Positions 17,163 to 26,738 of a stretch of DNA of 64,000 nt are shown one piece after another. A program made the translations under genes and the position numbers. The notes beneath the pieces are model-generated. The model was not told the origin of the DNA. It searched no databases and saw nothing but the letters and a program-made list of their open reading frames with translations. Within the stretch, counting starts at the first letter, position 1; every line of letters begins with the position of its first letter. This DNA is from JARRPM01 sp963765545 (GTDB lineage Bacteria; Pseudomonadota; Gammaproteobacteria; Pseudomonadales; Halieaceae): assembly GCA_963765545.1 (NCBI GenBank), contig CAVXWW010000004.1, positions 1,736,001 to 1,800,000 on the forward strand, given 5' to 3'.

Positions 17163-19064
17163 TTACTTCTCCAGATACAGTGACAGGTTTTGCTGCTGGC
17201 CGACAGTCAGACCACCCCGTTCCTGTATTTTCAGCAAACGAGTCTTGATCGTATCAACAACCTCCACTTTACCCAATGCTGAACCAAAGTGCAGCTTCAT
17301 TAGTAAGCCCTGGACATTATCCGGGCGCTTTGTCAGATACAGGTCTACGTAATCGCTAGCCGGCTGCCACCGCTGCAATTTGTTCTCCAGCACAGCAAGA
17401 CCGAGGTAAATATTGACGGATGCGCTGGCAGGAGAATCCTCAGGAAGGTAAATCTCTACCATGCGATCTGCAAACGCCAGCGCATTGAAATCAGGACAAG
17501 CATCATCCTGCAGCATATGCACCAGGGTCTGTAGTGTATGAACAGAGCTAAAAGGCCGGGCCGGGATTGTCCGTGCCCAACCGGGCAATCTGCTCACGGA
17601 GCGACTGGTTGATTCGCAATACAAGCCAGGGCCAGGTCACGAATATCATGGTCGCCACTGCGCTCTCTTGTACTCACCGCAAATGCCCTGGCCGAGTACT
17701 TCTGTGCTGCTTCAAATTGACCCAGGCTTAGCCATGTGAACCGCCATGTCGGCATTGGCCCGAAAGGAATCGGGATGCCCATTCAGCTGATGAAGTATCA
17801 AGAAGTGGATGGCTGGACCAGACCTGGACCTGCGAACCGGTCAGGCTGGCAAGCCATAAAACATAACAGGTAAGATATAGCCAACAACGGCGACTTGACC
17901 TGGCGGCCAACGCCTGACCAATAGCGCGAAAGCGGCCCCGACCATCAAAAACAACCCATCCCAGGAAAGTAATTGCGATGCTCAAAGTACAGTTCGAGCG
18001 AGAAGACCGTGGACTCTATGCTATGCCCGCCAGATACCAGGCAATACCAAAGCCGAAATAGCGCCCATACCGCCAGCGAAGCAGGCTAATGCAATAACAG
18101 CACGCCAACAACCAGCCTGAAAGCACGGCAAGACGGGTCGAAGCTGGGCTATTAAGTGATGTCGAAATGATCACGTCATCGTGATACAACGCCCATGCCG
18201 AACACATCCGGCATATAAATCTGAGCCAACGTAGTCCCAGACAACTCCGGGTTTGCGTAAGCAACCGCTCATCAAGCGTAAAAGTGGCGGCGACGAAATG
18301 CAGCAGACAAGCGCTATCATAACCGACGATCAGAAACAGCAATACGGCCACGGAGCCACCAATGACGATAAGACCGAGCGTCGTCACATTGCAGCCAGTG
18401 AATTCTCTGCCCATTCAGCCCGGCGAACTGAAACCAGAGAGCCTCCATGAGCAATAGCACCGGAATGAATACCACTGCGTTTTCCTTGGCAAAAACCCCC
18501 AGCAGTGCGCCCAGGAATACAAGAAAAAAAAGGGGAACCGAGAATCTGCCGCCCCAATTGCTCACGCCAGAGCACATAGCCAATACAAGCTAACAACATA
18601 AACATGGTGCACAGCATGGCCATGCGCTGCACGATATACAACACGGTGCTGACATAAAGGGGGGAGAGCAGCCAGGCCGCGCCCAGCACAACAGCCAGCC
18701 AGCGATAACCCGGTGTAGCAATATGACGAAAAAGCAACCAGAACAGACAGATGACAAGGCACCCATTAAACAGGTGTAGCACGATATTGACCCGTTTGCT
18801 GGTCGCAAGGCTGCCATCGAGAAACAGCTGCTCCAGGACGAAACTGGCCATCGAAACCGGTCGCCCCAGGGGGCCGGATTTGTTTCCGGTCACATAGTCC
18901 CAGAAATAATCAGGGTTTTCTTTCAGATCGGATATAACCAGCACGCTGGACCGATCATCCAGCAGGGCTGGACCATATTGGCCGGGCCAATAGACCCAGC
19001 CAGCAAGCAACAGAACGAGCCCGGCGACAATTAGGGGCAAAATGGCTGGATATCGATTAGTCAC
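17163..19064 (-). pseudogene. GT-C/TMTC-like membrane protein with C-terminal TPR region, copy 2, frameshifted
   Basis: The GTG at 19062-19064 overlaps the stop of copy 1. The N-terminal half is polytopic, with an acidic loop GPALLDDRSSV after TM1, then LGRPVSMASFVL, LSPLYVSTVLYIVQRMA, FTLDERLLTQTR, LYHDDVIISTS and FEHRNYFPGM. This order matches bacterial membrane-TPR proteins resembling TMTC O-mannosyltransferases. A TPR-like C-terminus follows (17163-17750). The coding signal jumps frame repeatedly: near 18527 (a run of eight A on the + strand), 18410, three times within about 18200-18260, 18025, 17955, 17870, 17815, 17740 and 17610-17545. No base-substitution stop was seen between shifts. 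Either the sequence carries indel errors or the gene died very recently. Confidence 0.7.
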
Positions 19065-21013
19065 GATCAACTTGAGCCTGAGTTTCAGTGTCCACAAACA
19101 GTTCCTTTATCCTGTGCAGATCGTAACGGTACGGATCGTTTCGCAGCCATATCCTGGCAGTTTCATAGATATTTGCGAGATCCCGAGTACGCTCATACTC
19201 CCGCATTTGGGCTAAATAAACCCAGGTGACATGGGGCGCGATTTCCTGCGCCTGATCCAGCTCGCTCAGTAACCTGGAAGGCTCTGCCTGCTGTGCCGAG
19301 AGATATCTGTACCGATAGAAAATCAATTGTACTGAGCGAGGATATCTCATGGAGAGTTTGTCTATCAGCGACATTACTCGTTGTTCGGGAATCAAATCAG
19401 GCCTTGCAGCAAAAATATCGAAGAGTGTGGCAAGGGCATTCCAGTCCGAAGGCTGCAGTGCCCGGGATATCCAGCAGTTCTTCCAACTTGCCCAGCCAGT
19501 CGACCTGATCCTGCAATTCCGTGAAATAGTGTGACTGTCGAGATAGAACAACATAACCAGCGCAGCCACATCCCGGTTATCGGTCTGGTACATACGTTCA
19601 AAGTAGTGGCGGGACAGAAGCAGGTACTCCGATCTTCTCACGCTCGCTAAGTCCTGTCTGGTCACCCCGACGGTATTGTCGCAGAAGCGCGTTGGCATAA
19701 AAGTAATTGGATCGGGAGGACTCCGGATGCTGTTCCAGGTTAGTGCGACTGAGGGTAACTCATCAGACCAAGTCTGCACCCGGATAAGAAGTAGCAAGCT
19801 CAAAACCGCAATGACCCCGAGGACAGGATACCAGACACTGAGCCTTTTTTCTGCCGAAACAGGAATAATAATAAGAGATGCAAAAATCAGACAAACCAAC
19901 ATACCAGGCAGATAATTGCGGTGCTCATAGACCATTTCCAACGGCCACACTGTAGACTCCATGGCGTGCCCGACAAGGAAAAACAGCGTCCCGAGCAGCA
20001 GCAATGGGTACCGATTCCTTAGCAAAAAGACAAAGCCACAAGCAACGCCCATGCACGAGCGCCAACGCCGTGGACACCGGGCTCAGCACGCCCGGTGGAG
20101 ATCGCGATATCGTCATGCTGAAATCCCATATCGCCGATATTGGGGACAGAAAATCCAGCCAAGGTAACGCCACATCAAGCGGCCCTGGGTCAACAGCCTT
20201 CCTCAGGGTAAATTCCCGCCCTCATATCCGCCCACAAGATGTCTGGACTTATCATGACCACGCCAAACACATAGCACTACCGGAAGAGCAAATATCAACC
20301 ATCCAGCGCGGCGCAGCCGAGTAAAGCCTGTCGCCCGCCCATACACCACGGAAAATACAAACCTCAAGCACCACAATCAGCCACAGGAGCAGGCGCCATT
20401 TTCCTTCGACAGAGTTGCCAATGCGGTGAGCAGCAGAAGCCATAGCCCGGCAGCGACAACTTCACCCGAAGATCCCACCAACGCGTGACCAGCGCGCGCG
20501 ATAGTGCATAAAAACCACCAGGCCCGCCAGGACAAACAGAGTGGCCAACTGTGCCATACGCTGAACAGCATATAACACAGTCGATACATTCAGAGGATGC
20601 AAAAACCAGATGGCTGCAGCCGTTAACGCAATCAGTTGCCTGGTAGGGTCATCGGGACCAATACCAAGGTTTTCCAGCAAAGCCAGGCAAAGAAAGAAAA
20701 GCAGTACCGAAATAACAAAGTGAATACCGAGATTGACTGCTTTCAGGCCAAAAGATGAAAAGCTATCCGAAAGTACATAGTTGCCTGCAAAGGACATCAT
20801 GGCTACAGGCCTGCGCAGTGGCCCTGATTTTGAACTGAACGCGGCTACACGCCATTCGTCAAAGGTCGCGCCATCGATCTGTACCAGTTCATTTTTGGAG
20901 AGCGCTGCCCGATCATCAAATAGCAGCGGACCCGAAAGGCCCGGCAGGTAACACATCAGCCCAATGACCAAAGCCACTGCGGCGAATATTGACAACCGAG
21001 TCGATTGCGCCAT
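19057..21013 (-). pseudogene. GT-C/TMTC-like membrane protein with C-terminal TPR region, copy 1, frameshifted
   Basis: It begins MAQSTRLSIFAAV at 21011-21013, just downstream of the pilA terminator. Motifs parallel copy 2: GPLLFDDRAAL, LRRPVAMMSF, LHPLNVSTVLYAVQRMAQL, LATLSKENGA, REFTL, ERLLTQGR, HDDIAIST, YEHRNYLPGM, then a TPR-like tail ending TETQAQVDRD. The two copies are paralogues in tandem. Frame changes are needed near 20480-20520, 20396 (one missing C restores ALLLWLIVVLEV), 20205, 20120, 20050, 19725, 19640, 19530 and 19450. The frame from 20052 to 19057 is itself a mosaic, since HPESSRSNYFYAN and HYFTELQDQVDWLG occur in another frame. The likely role is glycosyl transfer from polyprenyl-phosphate sugar to pilin (inference). 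Confidence 0.7.
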
Positions 21014-21065
21014 ACCTATATACGCCTTTTTTGAACAATAAACTAAAACGATAAGACTGCAGATA

Positions 21066-21094
21066 GAAAAAAAAAAGCCCGGCATTGCCGGGCT
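21066..21094 (-). terminator. Rho-independent terminator of pilA
   Basis: The stem AGCCCGGC/GCCGGGCT has a 3-nt loop at 21076-21094 and is followed on the minus strand by a run of about ten U. It sits 18 bp after the pilA stop codon and before the GT-C-like operon start. Pilin mRNA can therefore be made in excess of the downstream genes. Confidence 0.92.
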
Positions 21095-21111
21095 GATATT
21101 CTCTCAGAGGG

Positions 21112-21587
21112 TTATCCGCGGCAGTTAGCAGGGAGCCACTTGCCCGGCATACCGTCAGCGTTGCGCGGGCAGCATGTCCAGCGTAGTGTGCGCCCAGCAT
21201 CTGTGTAACCGGAAAGCCCAAAACCTAGGTCATTCGCCTCACCAGGCAGGTTTGCTACTTTGATAATAGCAACGAGCGTAGGCCCAGTGTCGCCTGTACC
21301 AAATTCGTCGACCGTAGAAGAGTATAGGATCGAAGCCACGATGTCAGTATCTGGATTATCGTTGATACCAGCGGCATCAGCATCGTCTGGGAAGTAGCCG
21401 TTGGTAGCGTAGTATTCGGATACACTGGTTTTGCCTCCGCCAGATTGGCCAATGCCTCAGACATCTTGGCGCGGATAGTGTAATCCTGGTAAGCAGGCAG
21501 CGCGATAGCCGCCAGAATGCCGACGATCGCGATAACGATCATCAGTTCGATAAGGGTAAAACCCTGTTGCTTCTTTTGAATGTTCAT
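21112..21587 (-). CDS. pilA: Type IV major pilin PilA, one-base frameshift
   Basis: The start MNIQKKQQGFTLIELMIVIA shows a short leader, the PilD cleavage site G/F, Glu at mature position 5 and the hydrophobic pilin helix. After about 53 codons the frame breaks at a run of four T (21429-21432, + strand). Adding one base there restores AKTSVSEYYATNGYFP and continues to the disulfide-loop end TCCPRNADGMPGKWLPANCRG with a TAA stop at 21112-21114. The restored product is about 158 residues, a normal pilin length. It is divergent from pilB. The break is more likely a sequence error or very recent than a long-dead gene, because the downstream frame is clean. Confidence 0.88.
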
Positions 21588-21676
21588 TGTATATCCCCAT
21601 GATGGATGTGTACTTAGATCATCGGTGACAGTCGCGAAATTCCAGGCTAAGCACCAACTACTGCCCAATATACAAA

Positions 21677-21692
21677 GCAACATGCCGTGCCA
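21677..21692 (-). promoter_or_regulatory. Candidate sigma-54 promoter of pilA
   Basis: On the minus strand TGGCAC (21692-21687) is followed after 6 bp by TTGC (21680-21677). The consensus spacing is 5 bp, so this is one base too long. pilA is sigma-54-dependent in Pseudomonas, and the site is about 90 bp upstream of the start codon, which is suitable for a leader of roughly 75 nt. The one-base excess may be real or part of the indel problem in this locus. Confidence 0.4.
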
Positions 21693-22232
21693 ATATTGAA
21701 AAACATCGGCAAATAAAATTATTTCCCTATATTTACAAGTAGTTAGAGTAGCCACTCACACCAAGAAATTTCCGCTTGCCCCGGAAACAATCAGCCTCGT
21801 CGTACATGCATGCCATGCGCTGCCAGAAGTGACAATTTTTGTCCACGTTCCGGGCTGATTACGATTACCGGGAACAAAACAAACCCGGGGACAGAGCGGC
21901 CAGGGCGATCCTCACTGAGTCAATCACTTGCCTGGCTGCGCAGCAAGCCAGAACGAAGGTCGAACCCGATAACCAAGCAACTACCGTTCCCTATTAAAGT
22001 TGTTAGACTGACGCTCCCGACATGGACAGAAAAGTAGCCCCATTCAAACCAACTCACAGCTCCCACCCTACTAGCCCCGTAAAATTTACTTAAATTCAGT
22101 CAATTAGCGCTGGCAGATCCCTAGGAGCTATGCCATTGGCTGGGTATACTTCTTCTATAAATGCAAAACGCCTGTACAAGGTGTCACTGACACTACGGGT
22201 GTGTTTGTACTTGCGGCAGGGGCGCAGTATTG
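21693..22232. other. Intergenic region between pilA and pilB
   Basis: This divergent spacer of about 540 bp is visibly richer in A+T than neighbouring genes. An imperfect inverted repeat GTTCCGGG...CCGGGAAC lies at 21847-21875 and a short hairpin CTGGCT/AGCCAG lies near 21930-21950. I see no convincing gene, tRNA or clear promoter for pilB. Binding sites for a PilR-type activator would be expected upstream of the pilA promoter, but no consensus was recognisable. Confidence 0.5.
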
Positions 22233-23960
22233 ATGAACGACAAAGCTATCGGGCAACTCAGTGGACTGGCCGGGCGACTCGTAACCGAGGGCCTGATCAG
22301 CGCACAGGCGGCGAGCCAGGCGCAAAAGGATGCCTCGCTCGAGAAAATGCCGTTTGTTCAGTACCTGGTCGAGAAGAAAAACGTGGACAGCCAGAAACTG
22401 GCGGAGGTCGCCTCACAGGAATTCGGAGTACCTCTGTTCGATCTTGCAGCCTTCAATCAAACGACGCTACCAGAGGGCCTGGTGGACGCATCTCTGGTCA
22501 CCAAGCACCACGCCCTGCCACTATACCGCCGCGGCAATCGCCTGTTTATTGCTGTCTCTGACCCCACTAACCTGACCGCCCTGGATGAAATCAAGTTCCA
22601 TACAGGGATCAATACCGATGCGGTATTAATTGAAGAGCGCGCCCTGTCCAAAACCATATCCGAATGGGTTGAAGCGCAGGATCAACTGGGCGATGGCCTG
22701 TCTGACCTGGACTCTGCGGACCTCGATGACATCGATGTATCGGCCGTATCGGATGGGGCCGAGGGGGATGAAGGCGGTGAAGGCGACAGTATTGATGAAA
22801 CCCCTATCGTGCGGTTCATCAACAAGGTGCTTATTGATGCCATCAAGCAGGGTGCATCCGATATTCACTTTGAGCCCTATGAGAAGAACTACCGTGTGCG
22901 CTTTCGCACCGATGGCATTTTGCGTGAAGTCGTCAAGCCACCGAAAAACCTGGCGCCGCGGCTGTCGGCACGACTCAAGGTAATGTCCCAGATGGACATT
23001 TCAGAACGCCGCATGCCACAGGACGGCCGAATACAAATGAAACTGTCGCGCAGCCGGGCGATCGACTTTCGGGTCAATACCCTGCCCACGCTGTTTGGGG
23101 AAAAGATCGTGTTGCGTATCCTGGACCCCACCAGTGCGCAGATGGGCATCGACGCCCTGGGCTACGAGCCCGAACAGAAAGAAATGTACATGCGGGCGTT
23201 GAACCAGCCCCAGGGCATGATCCTGGTTACCGGCCCCACCGGGTCAGGTAAGACCGTCTCTCTTTATACCGGCCTTAATATCCTCAATACTGCCGAGCGC
23301 AACATCTCTACCGCCGAGGACCCGGTTGAAATAAACCTGGAAGGGATCAACCAGGTGCATGTCAACGCCAAGGTCGGACTCAACTTCGCCGAGGCGCTTC
23401 GCTCATTCCTGCGCCAGGATCCCGACATCATCATGGTGGGGGAGATTCGCGACCTGGAAACTGCTGAGATCGCGATCAAGGCCGCCCAGACAGGTCACCT
23501 CGTATTGTCCACCCTGCACACCAACAGTGCGGCGGAAACGGTGACTCGCCTGCTCAACATGGGTGTACCGGCATTTAACGTGGCATCATCGGTCAGCCTG
23601 ATTATCGCCCAGCGACTGGCGCGGCGGCTGTGTAAAGAGTGCAGTGCCCCGGCGACCGATATTCCCCACGATGCACTGCTGAAACTGGGGTTCAGCCCTG
23701 AGCAGCTCGACGGTGCCGATATCCGAAAGGCCGTAGGCTGCCAACTGTGCCACGAGGGTTACAAGGGCCGCGTGGGTATTTACGAAGTGGTGCGGGTCAC
23801 ACCGGCGATAGCGAAAATTATTATGGAGGAGGGTAATTCTATCCAGATCCATGAGCAGGCGAGAGTTGAGGGGTTCAACGACCTGCGAATGTCAGCGTTG
23901 GACAAAGTGGCACAAGGCCTGACAACGCTTGAAGAGGCCAACCGAATAACGGTAGATTAA
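22233..23960 (+). CDS. pilB: Type IV pilus extension ATPase PilB
   Basis: The product is 575 residues from the ATG at 22233 with a GCAGGGG ribosome site upstream. The N-terminal MshEN/T2SSE-N domain spans about residues 1-150. The C-terminal secretion ATPase has Walker A GPTGSGKTVSLY (around residue 336), the Asp box, Walker B DPDIIMVGEIRD and a His box (LSTLHTNSAAET). A tetracysteine zinc site follows (CKEC, CQLC, around residues 467-508). It powers pilin polymerisation at the inner membrane. The length is normal and the frame intact, unlike pilA next door. Confidence 0.97.
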   Translation: MNDKAIGQLSGLAGRLVTEGLISAQAASQAQKDASLEKMPFVQYLVEKKNVDSQKLAEVASQEFGVPLFDLAAFNQTTLPEGLVDASLVTKHHALPLYRRGNRLFIAVSDPTNLTALDEIKFHTGINTDAVLIEERALSKTISEWVEAQDQLGDGLSDLDSADLDDIDVSAVSDGAEGDEGGEGDSIDETPIVRFINKVLIDAIKQGASDIHFEPYEKNYRVRFRTDGILREVVKPPKNLAPRLSARLKVMSQMDISERRMPQDGRIQMKLSRSRAIDFRVNTLPTLFGEKIVLRILDPTSAQMGIDALGYEPEQKEMYMRALNQPQGMILVTGPTGSGKTVSLYTGLNILNTAERNISTAEDPVEINLEGINQVHVNAKVGLNFAEALRSFLRQDPDIIMVGEIRDLETAEIAIKAAQTGHLVLSTLHTNSAAETVTRLLNMGVPAFNVASSVSLIIAQRLARRLCKECSAPATDIPHDALLKLGFSPEQLDGADIRKAVGCQLCHEGYKGRVGIYEVVRVTPAIAKIIMEEGNSIQIHEQARVEGFNDLRMSALDKVAQGLTTLEEANRITVD

Positions 23961-24008
23961 ACAAAACTGTAAAGAACCGGGGACACCGGGCACAGGGGCA
24001 CTACGACT

Positions 24009-25232
24009 ATGGCAACAAGCAGCGCAACCAAAAGCGATCTCTTCACCTGGAGTGGCACCGACAAGGGCGGCCATAACAGCACGGGAGAGATTCGCGCAGC
24101 CAGTTCGGCCATCGCCAAGGCTCAACTGCGACGCCAGGGCATTGTGCCCAAAAAAGTCAAAAAGAAAGCCAAACCGCTGTTTGGCGGTGGCGGCAAGCCC
24201 ATCAAGCCCGCGGATATCGCCATTTTTACCCGCCAGCTGGCAACCATGATGAAAGCCGGCGTACCCCTGGTACAAAGCTTTGAAATCGTCTCTGAGGGTA
24301 TGGACAAACCAAAGATGCAGGACCTGGTCAACACCATTCGCAATGATGTTGCCTCGGGCACCGGCCTGGCGCCGTCCCTGGCCAAGCATCCCCGCCTGTT
24401 CGATGACCTGTTCTGCAGCCTGGTCGGTTCGGGTGAGGATTCCGGCACCCTGGAAGTGATGCTGGACCGTGTGGCAACCTACAAGGAGAAAACAGAGCAG
24501 CTGAAAGCGAAGATCAAGAAAGCCTTGACCTACCCCATAGCCGTTGTGGTCGTGGCCATCGTTGTTTCGGCCATTTTGTTGATCAAGGTGGTGCCACAGT
24601 TCGCCGAGACCTTCCGCAATTTTGGTTCAGACCTGCCCGCCTTCACTTTGTTCGTGCTTAACATCTCCAATTTCGTGCAGAAATGGTGGTTCGTTATCCT
24701 GATCATGATTATCGCGTCGATCTTCGTTTTTCGCGAAGCGAAACTGCGCTCGGTAAAGTTCTCCGAGTTCCTGGATCGCCTGATGTTGAGGCTGCCCGTC
24801 GTCGGCGGAATCGTGCACGACTCCGTCATCGCTCGCTTCTCTCGCACCCTGTCGACCACCTTTGCCGCCGGTGTCCCGCTGGTGGACGCACTGGAATCCA
24901 CAGCAGGCGCTGCGGGAAATTCCGTTTATGCCAAAGCCATCCGACAGATAAAGGATGACGTGACCACGGGTAACACGCTGTACTCGTCCACCAAGTCGAC
25001 AGGGCTTTTTCCCAATATGCTGTTGCAGATGATGTCGATCGGTGAGGAATCCGGCGCCCTCGACGAGATGCTCGACAAGGTGGCTAACCACTACGAAGAG
25101 GCCGTGGATAACGCGGTGGACAGTCTCAGCTCCCTGATGGAGCCCATGATTATGGCGATTCTCGGCGTACTGGTGGGCGGCCTGATGATCGCCATGTACC
25201 TCCCGATCTTCATGCTTGGTTCGGTGATCTGA
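24009..25232 (+). CDS. pilC: Type IV pilus inner-membrane platform protein PilC
   Basis: This 407-residue protein has two T2SSF domains (ARQLATMMKAGVPLVQSFEI around residue 75; ARFSRTLSTTFAAGVPLVDAL around residue 278) and three transmembrane helices (around 178-200, 222-245 and 380-400). PilC couples the PilB motor to pilin assembly. It lies 48 bp after pilB and 34 bp before pilD, in a pilBCD-coaE operon order shared with Pseudomonas. Confidence 0.97.
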   Translation: MATSSATKSDLFTWSGTDKGGHNSTGEIRAASSAIAKAQLRRQGIVPKKVKKKAKPLFGGGGKPIKPADIAIFTRQLATMMKAGVPLVQSFEIVSEGMDKPKMQDLVNTIRNDVASGTGLAPSLAKHPRLFDDLFCSLVGSGEDSGTLEVMLDRVATYKEKTEQLKAKIKKALTYPIAVVVVAIVVSAILLIKVVPQFAETFRNFGSDLPAFTLFVLNISNFVQKWWFVILIMIIASIFVFREAKLRSVKFSEFLDRLMLRLPVVGGIVHDSVIARFSRTLSTTFAAGVPLVDALESTAGAAGNSVYAKAIRQIKDDVTTGNTLYSSTKSTGLFPNMLLQMMSIGEESGALDEMLDKVANHYEEAVDNAVDSLSSLMEPMIMAILGVLVGGLMIAMYLPIFMLGSVI

Positions 25233-25266
25233 TCCCGCGGTAGCGCGGGCGAGGGAACAAATCCAG

Positions 25267-26133
25267 ATGCTGGAGCTATTCGACCAACTCGATTGGCTGC
25301 TGCCCCTTTGCCTGTTATCCCTCGGGCTGGTGGTGGGCAGTTTTCTGAACGTGGTGATTTACCGCCTGCCACTCATGATGGAGACCCGCTGGCGCAAGGA
25401 TTGCTGCGAACTGCTGGAAGTCACCCAGGAAAAGGACGCACCGCCTCTTACCCTGTCGACACCCAATTCGCACTGCCCAAAATGCGGCACCGCGATCAAA
25501 CCCTGGCACAATATTCCCGTACTCAGCTACCTGTTGTTGCGCGGCAAGTGCGCCACCTGCGGCGTGGGTATCTCCCTGCGCTACCCGACTATAGAACTCA
25601 TCACAGGCCTGCTCACCCTCTCGCTCGCCTGGTACTTTGCATTGTCCCCCGCCTTGCTGGGGGCTGTGCTGTTTACCTGGTCACTGATTGTACTGACCAT
25701 GATTGATGTCGATCACAAGTTGCTACCGGATGACATCACCCTACCGCTGTTATGGCTGGGCCTGCTGTTCAATGTCGGCAGTACTTTCGTCAGCCTGACA
25801 GATGCGGTAATAGGCGCCATGGCGGGTTATCTCATTCTGTGGAGCGTATACTGGCTGTTCAAGTTGATCACCGGCAAAGAGGGCATGGGCTACGGCGACT
25901 TCAAACTCCTGGCAGCACTGGGTGCGTGGCTGGGCTGGCAGGCACTGCCGCTGATTATCCTGCTATCGTCATTGGTAGGCGCGCTGTGTGGTATCGCACT
26001 TATTTTCCTCAAGGGACGGGGCCGCGAAGTACCCATACCCTTTGGCCCCTACCTGGCGGTGGCTGGCTGGATCTCCATGATCTGGGGAGAGGAAATTACC
26101 AGCCGCTACCTGGCGGCATCCGGGCTTAACTGA
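25267..26133 (+). CDS. pilD: Prepilin peptidase / N-methyltransferase PilD
   Basis: The 288-residue polytopic membrane protein has a cytoplasmic zinc-binding loop with CPKC (around residue 72) and CATC (around residue 97). The aspartyl protease motifs are MIDVDHKLLPDDITLP (first Asp) and GMGYGDFKLLAALG (second Asp). It cleaves the pilin leader at G/F and methylates the new N-terminus. The N-terminal NVVIYRLP signature is intact. Its stop overlaps the coaE start (TGATG). Confidence 0.97.
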   Translation: MLELFDQLDWLLPLCLLSLGLVVGSFLNVVIYRLPLMMETRWRKDCCELLEVTQEKDAPPLTLSTPNSHCPKCGTAIKPWHNIPVLSYLLLRGKCATCGVGISLRYPTIELITGLLTLSLAWYFALSPALLGAVLFTWSLIVLTMIDVDHKLLPDDITLPLLWLGLLFNVGSTFVSLTDAVIGAMAGYLILWSVYWLFKLITGKEGMGYGDFKLLAALGAWLGWQALPLIILLSSLVGALCGIALIFLKGRGREVPIPFGPYLAVAGWISMIWGEEITSRYLAASGLN

Positions 26134-26738
26134 TGAGTCTGGTGATCGGTATCACAGGTGGTATCGGCAGTGGCAAGTCAGAAGCCACCCGACGCTTTGA
26201 AGCCCTTGGGATCACGGTAGTAGACGCCGATATCGCCGCGCGGATCATTGTCGAGCCCGGCGGCCCTGCCCTGGCTGCCATCGCCGAACACTTCGGCGCG
26301 GAGATTATCACCGCGGACGGGACCCTGGACAGGGCTGAGTTGCGCCAGCGGGTGTTTGCGAAGGAAAGCGAACGACACTGGCTGGAGCAACTCACCCACC
26401 CGCTCATAGGCCAGGAAATACGCCGCCAGCTGGATGCCTCGAACTCCGACTACAGCATCCTCAGCTCACCCCTGCTGCTGGAGACGCAACAGAAAAAAAT
26501 GGTGGATTGCGTGGTAGTGGTCGACGTGCCCGAGGAACTGCAACTGCAACGCGCGAGTGCCCGGGACGCTAATAGTGAAGACCAGATTCGACGCATCATG
26601 GCAGCCCAGATGCCGCGCAAACAAAGACTTGAGCTCGCTGATATCGTCATCGACAACTCTAAACCGCTGGCTGAACTGGACGCGATAGTGGCGGAGTTAC
26701 ACAAAGAGTTTTTGCTACGCGCCGAACAATCCGCCTAA
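26133..26738 (+). CDS. coaE: Dephospho-CoA kinase
   Basis: It phosphorylates the 3'-hydroxyl of dephospho-CoA in the last step of CoA synthesis. The product is 201 residues with P-loop GITGGIGSGKSEA (6-18), DADIAARII (31-39) and the LETQQKKMVDCVVVVD segment. It is the terminal gene of the pilBCD operon. A yacG gene, which often follows coaE, is not present, and the 3' end overlaps convergent mutT by 4 bp. Confidence 0.97.
   Translation: MSLVIGITGGIGSGKSEATRRFEALGITVVDADIAARIIVEPGGPALAAIAEHFGAEIITADGTLDRAELRQRVFAKESERHWLEQLTHPLIGQEIRRQLDASNSDYSILSSPLLLETQQKKMVDCVVVVDVPEELQLQRASARDANSEDQIRRIMAAQMPRKQRLELADIVIDNSKPLAELDAIVAELHKEFLLRAEQSA

Noticed and set aside
19057..20052. A 331-codon frame taken at face value as a complete protein
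   Set aside because: Conserved segments of the same family (HPESSRSNYFYAN, HYFTELQDQ) occur in another frame within it, so it is a mosaic produced by compensating indels.
21847..21875. Inverted repeat as a terminator or attenuator upstream of pilB
   Set aside because: The stem needs a bulge, there is no U-tract, and no gene ends there.
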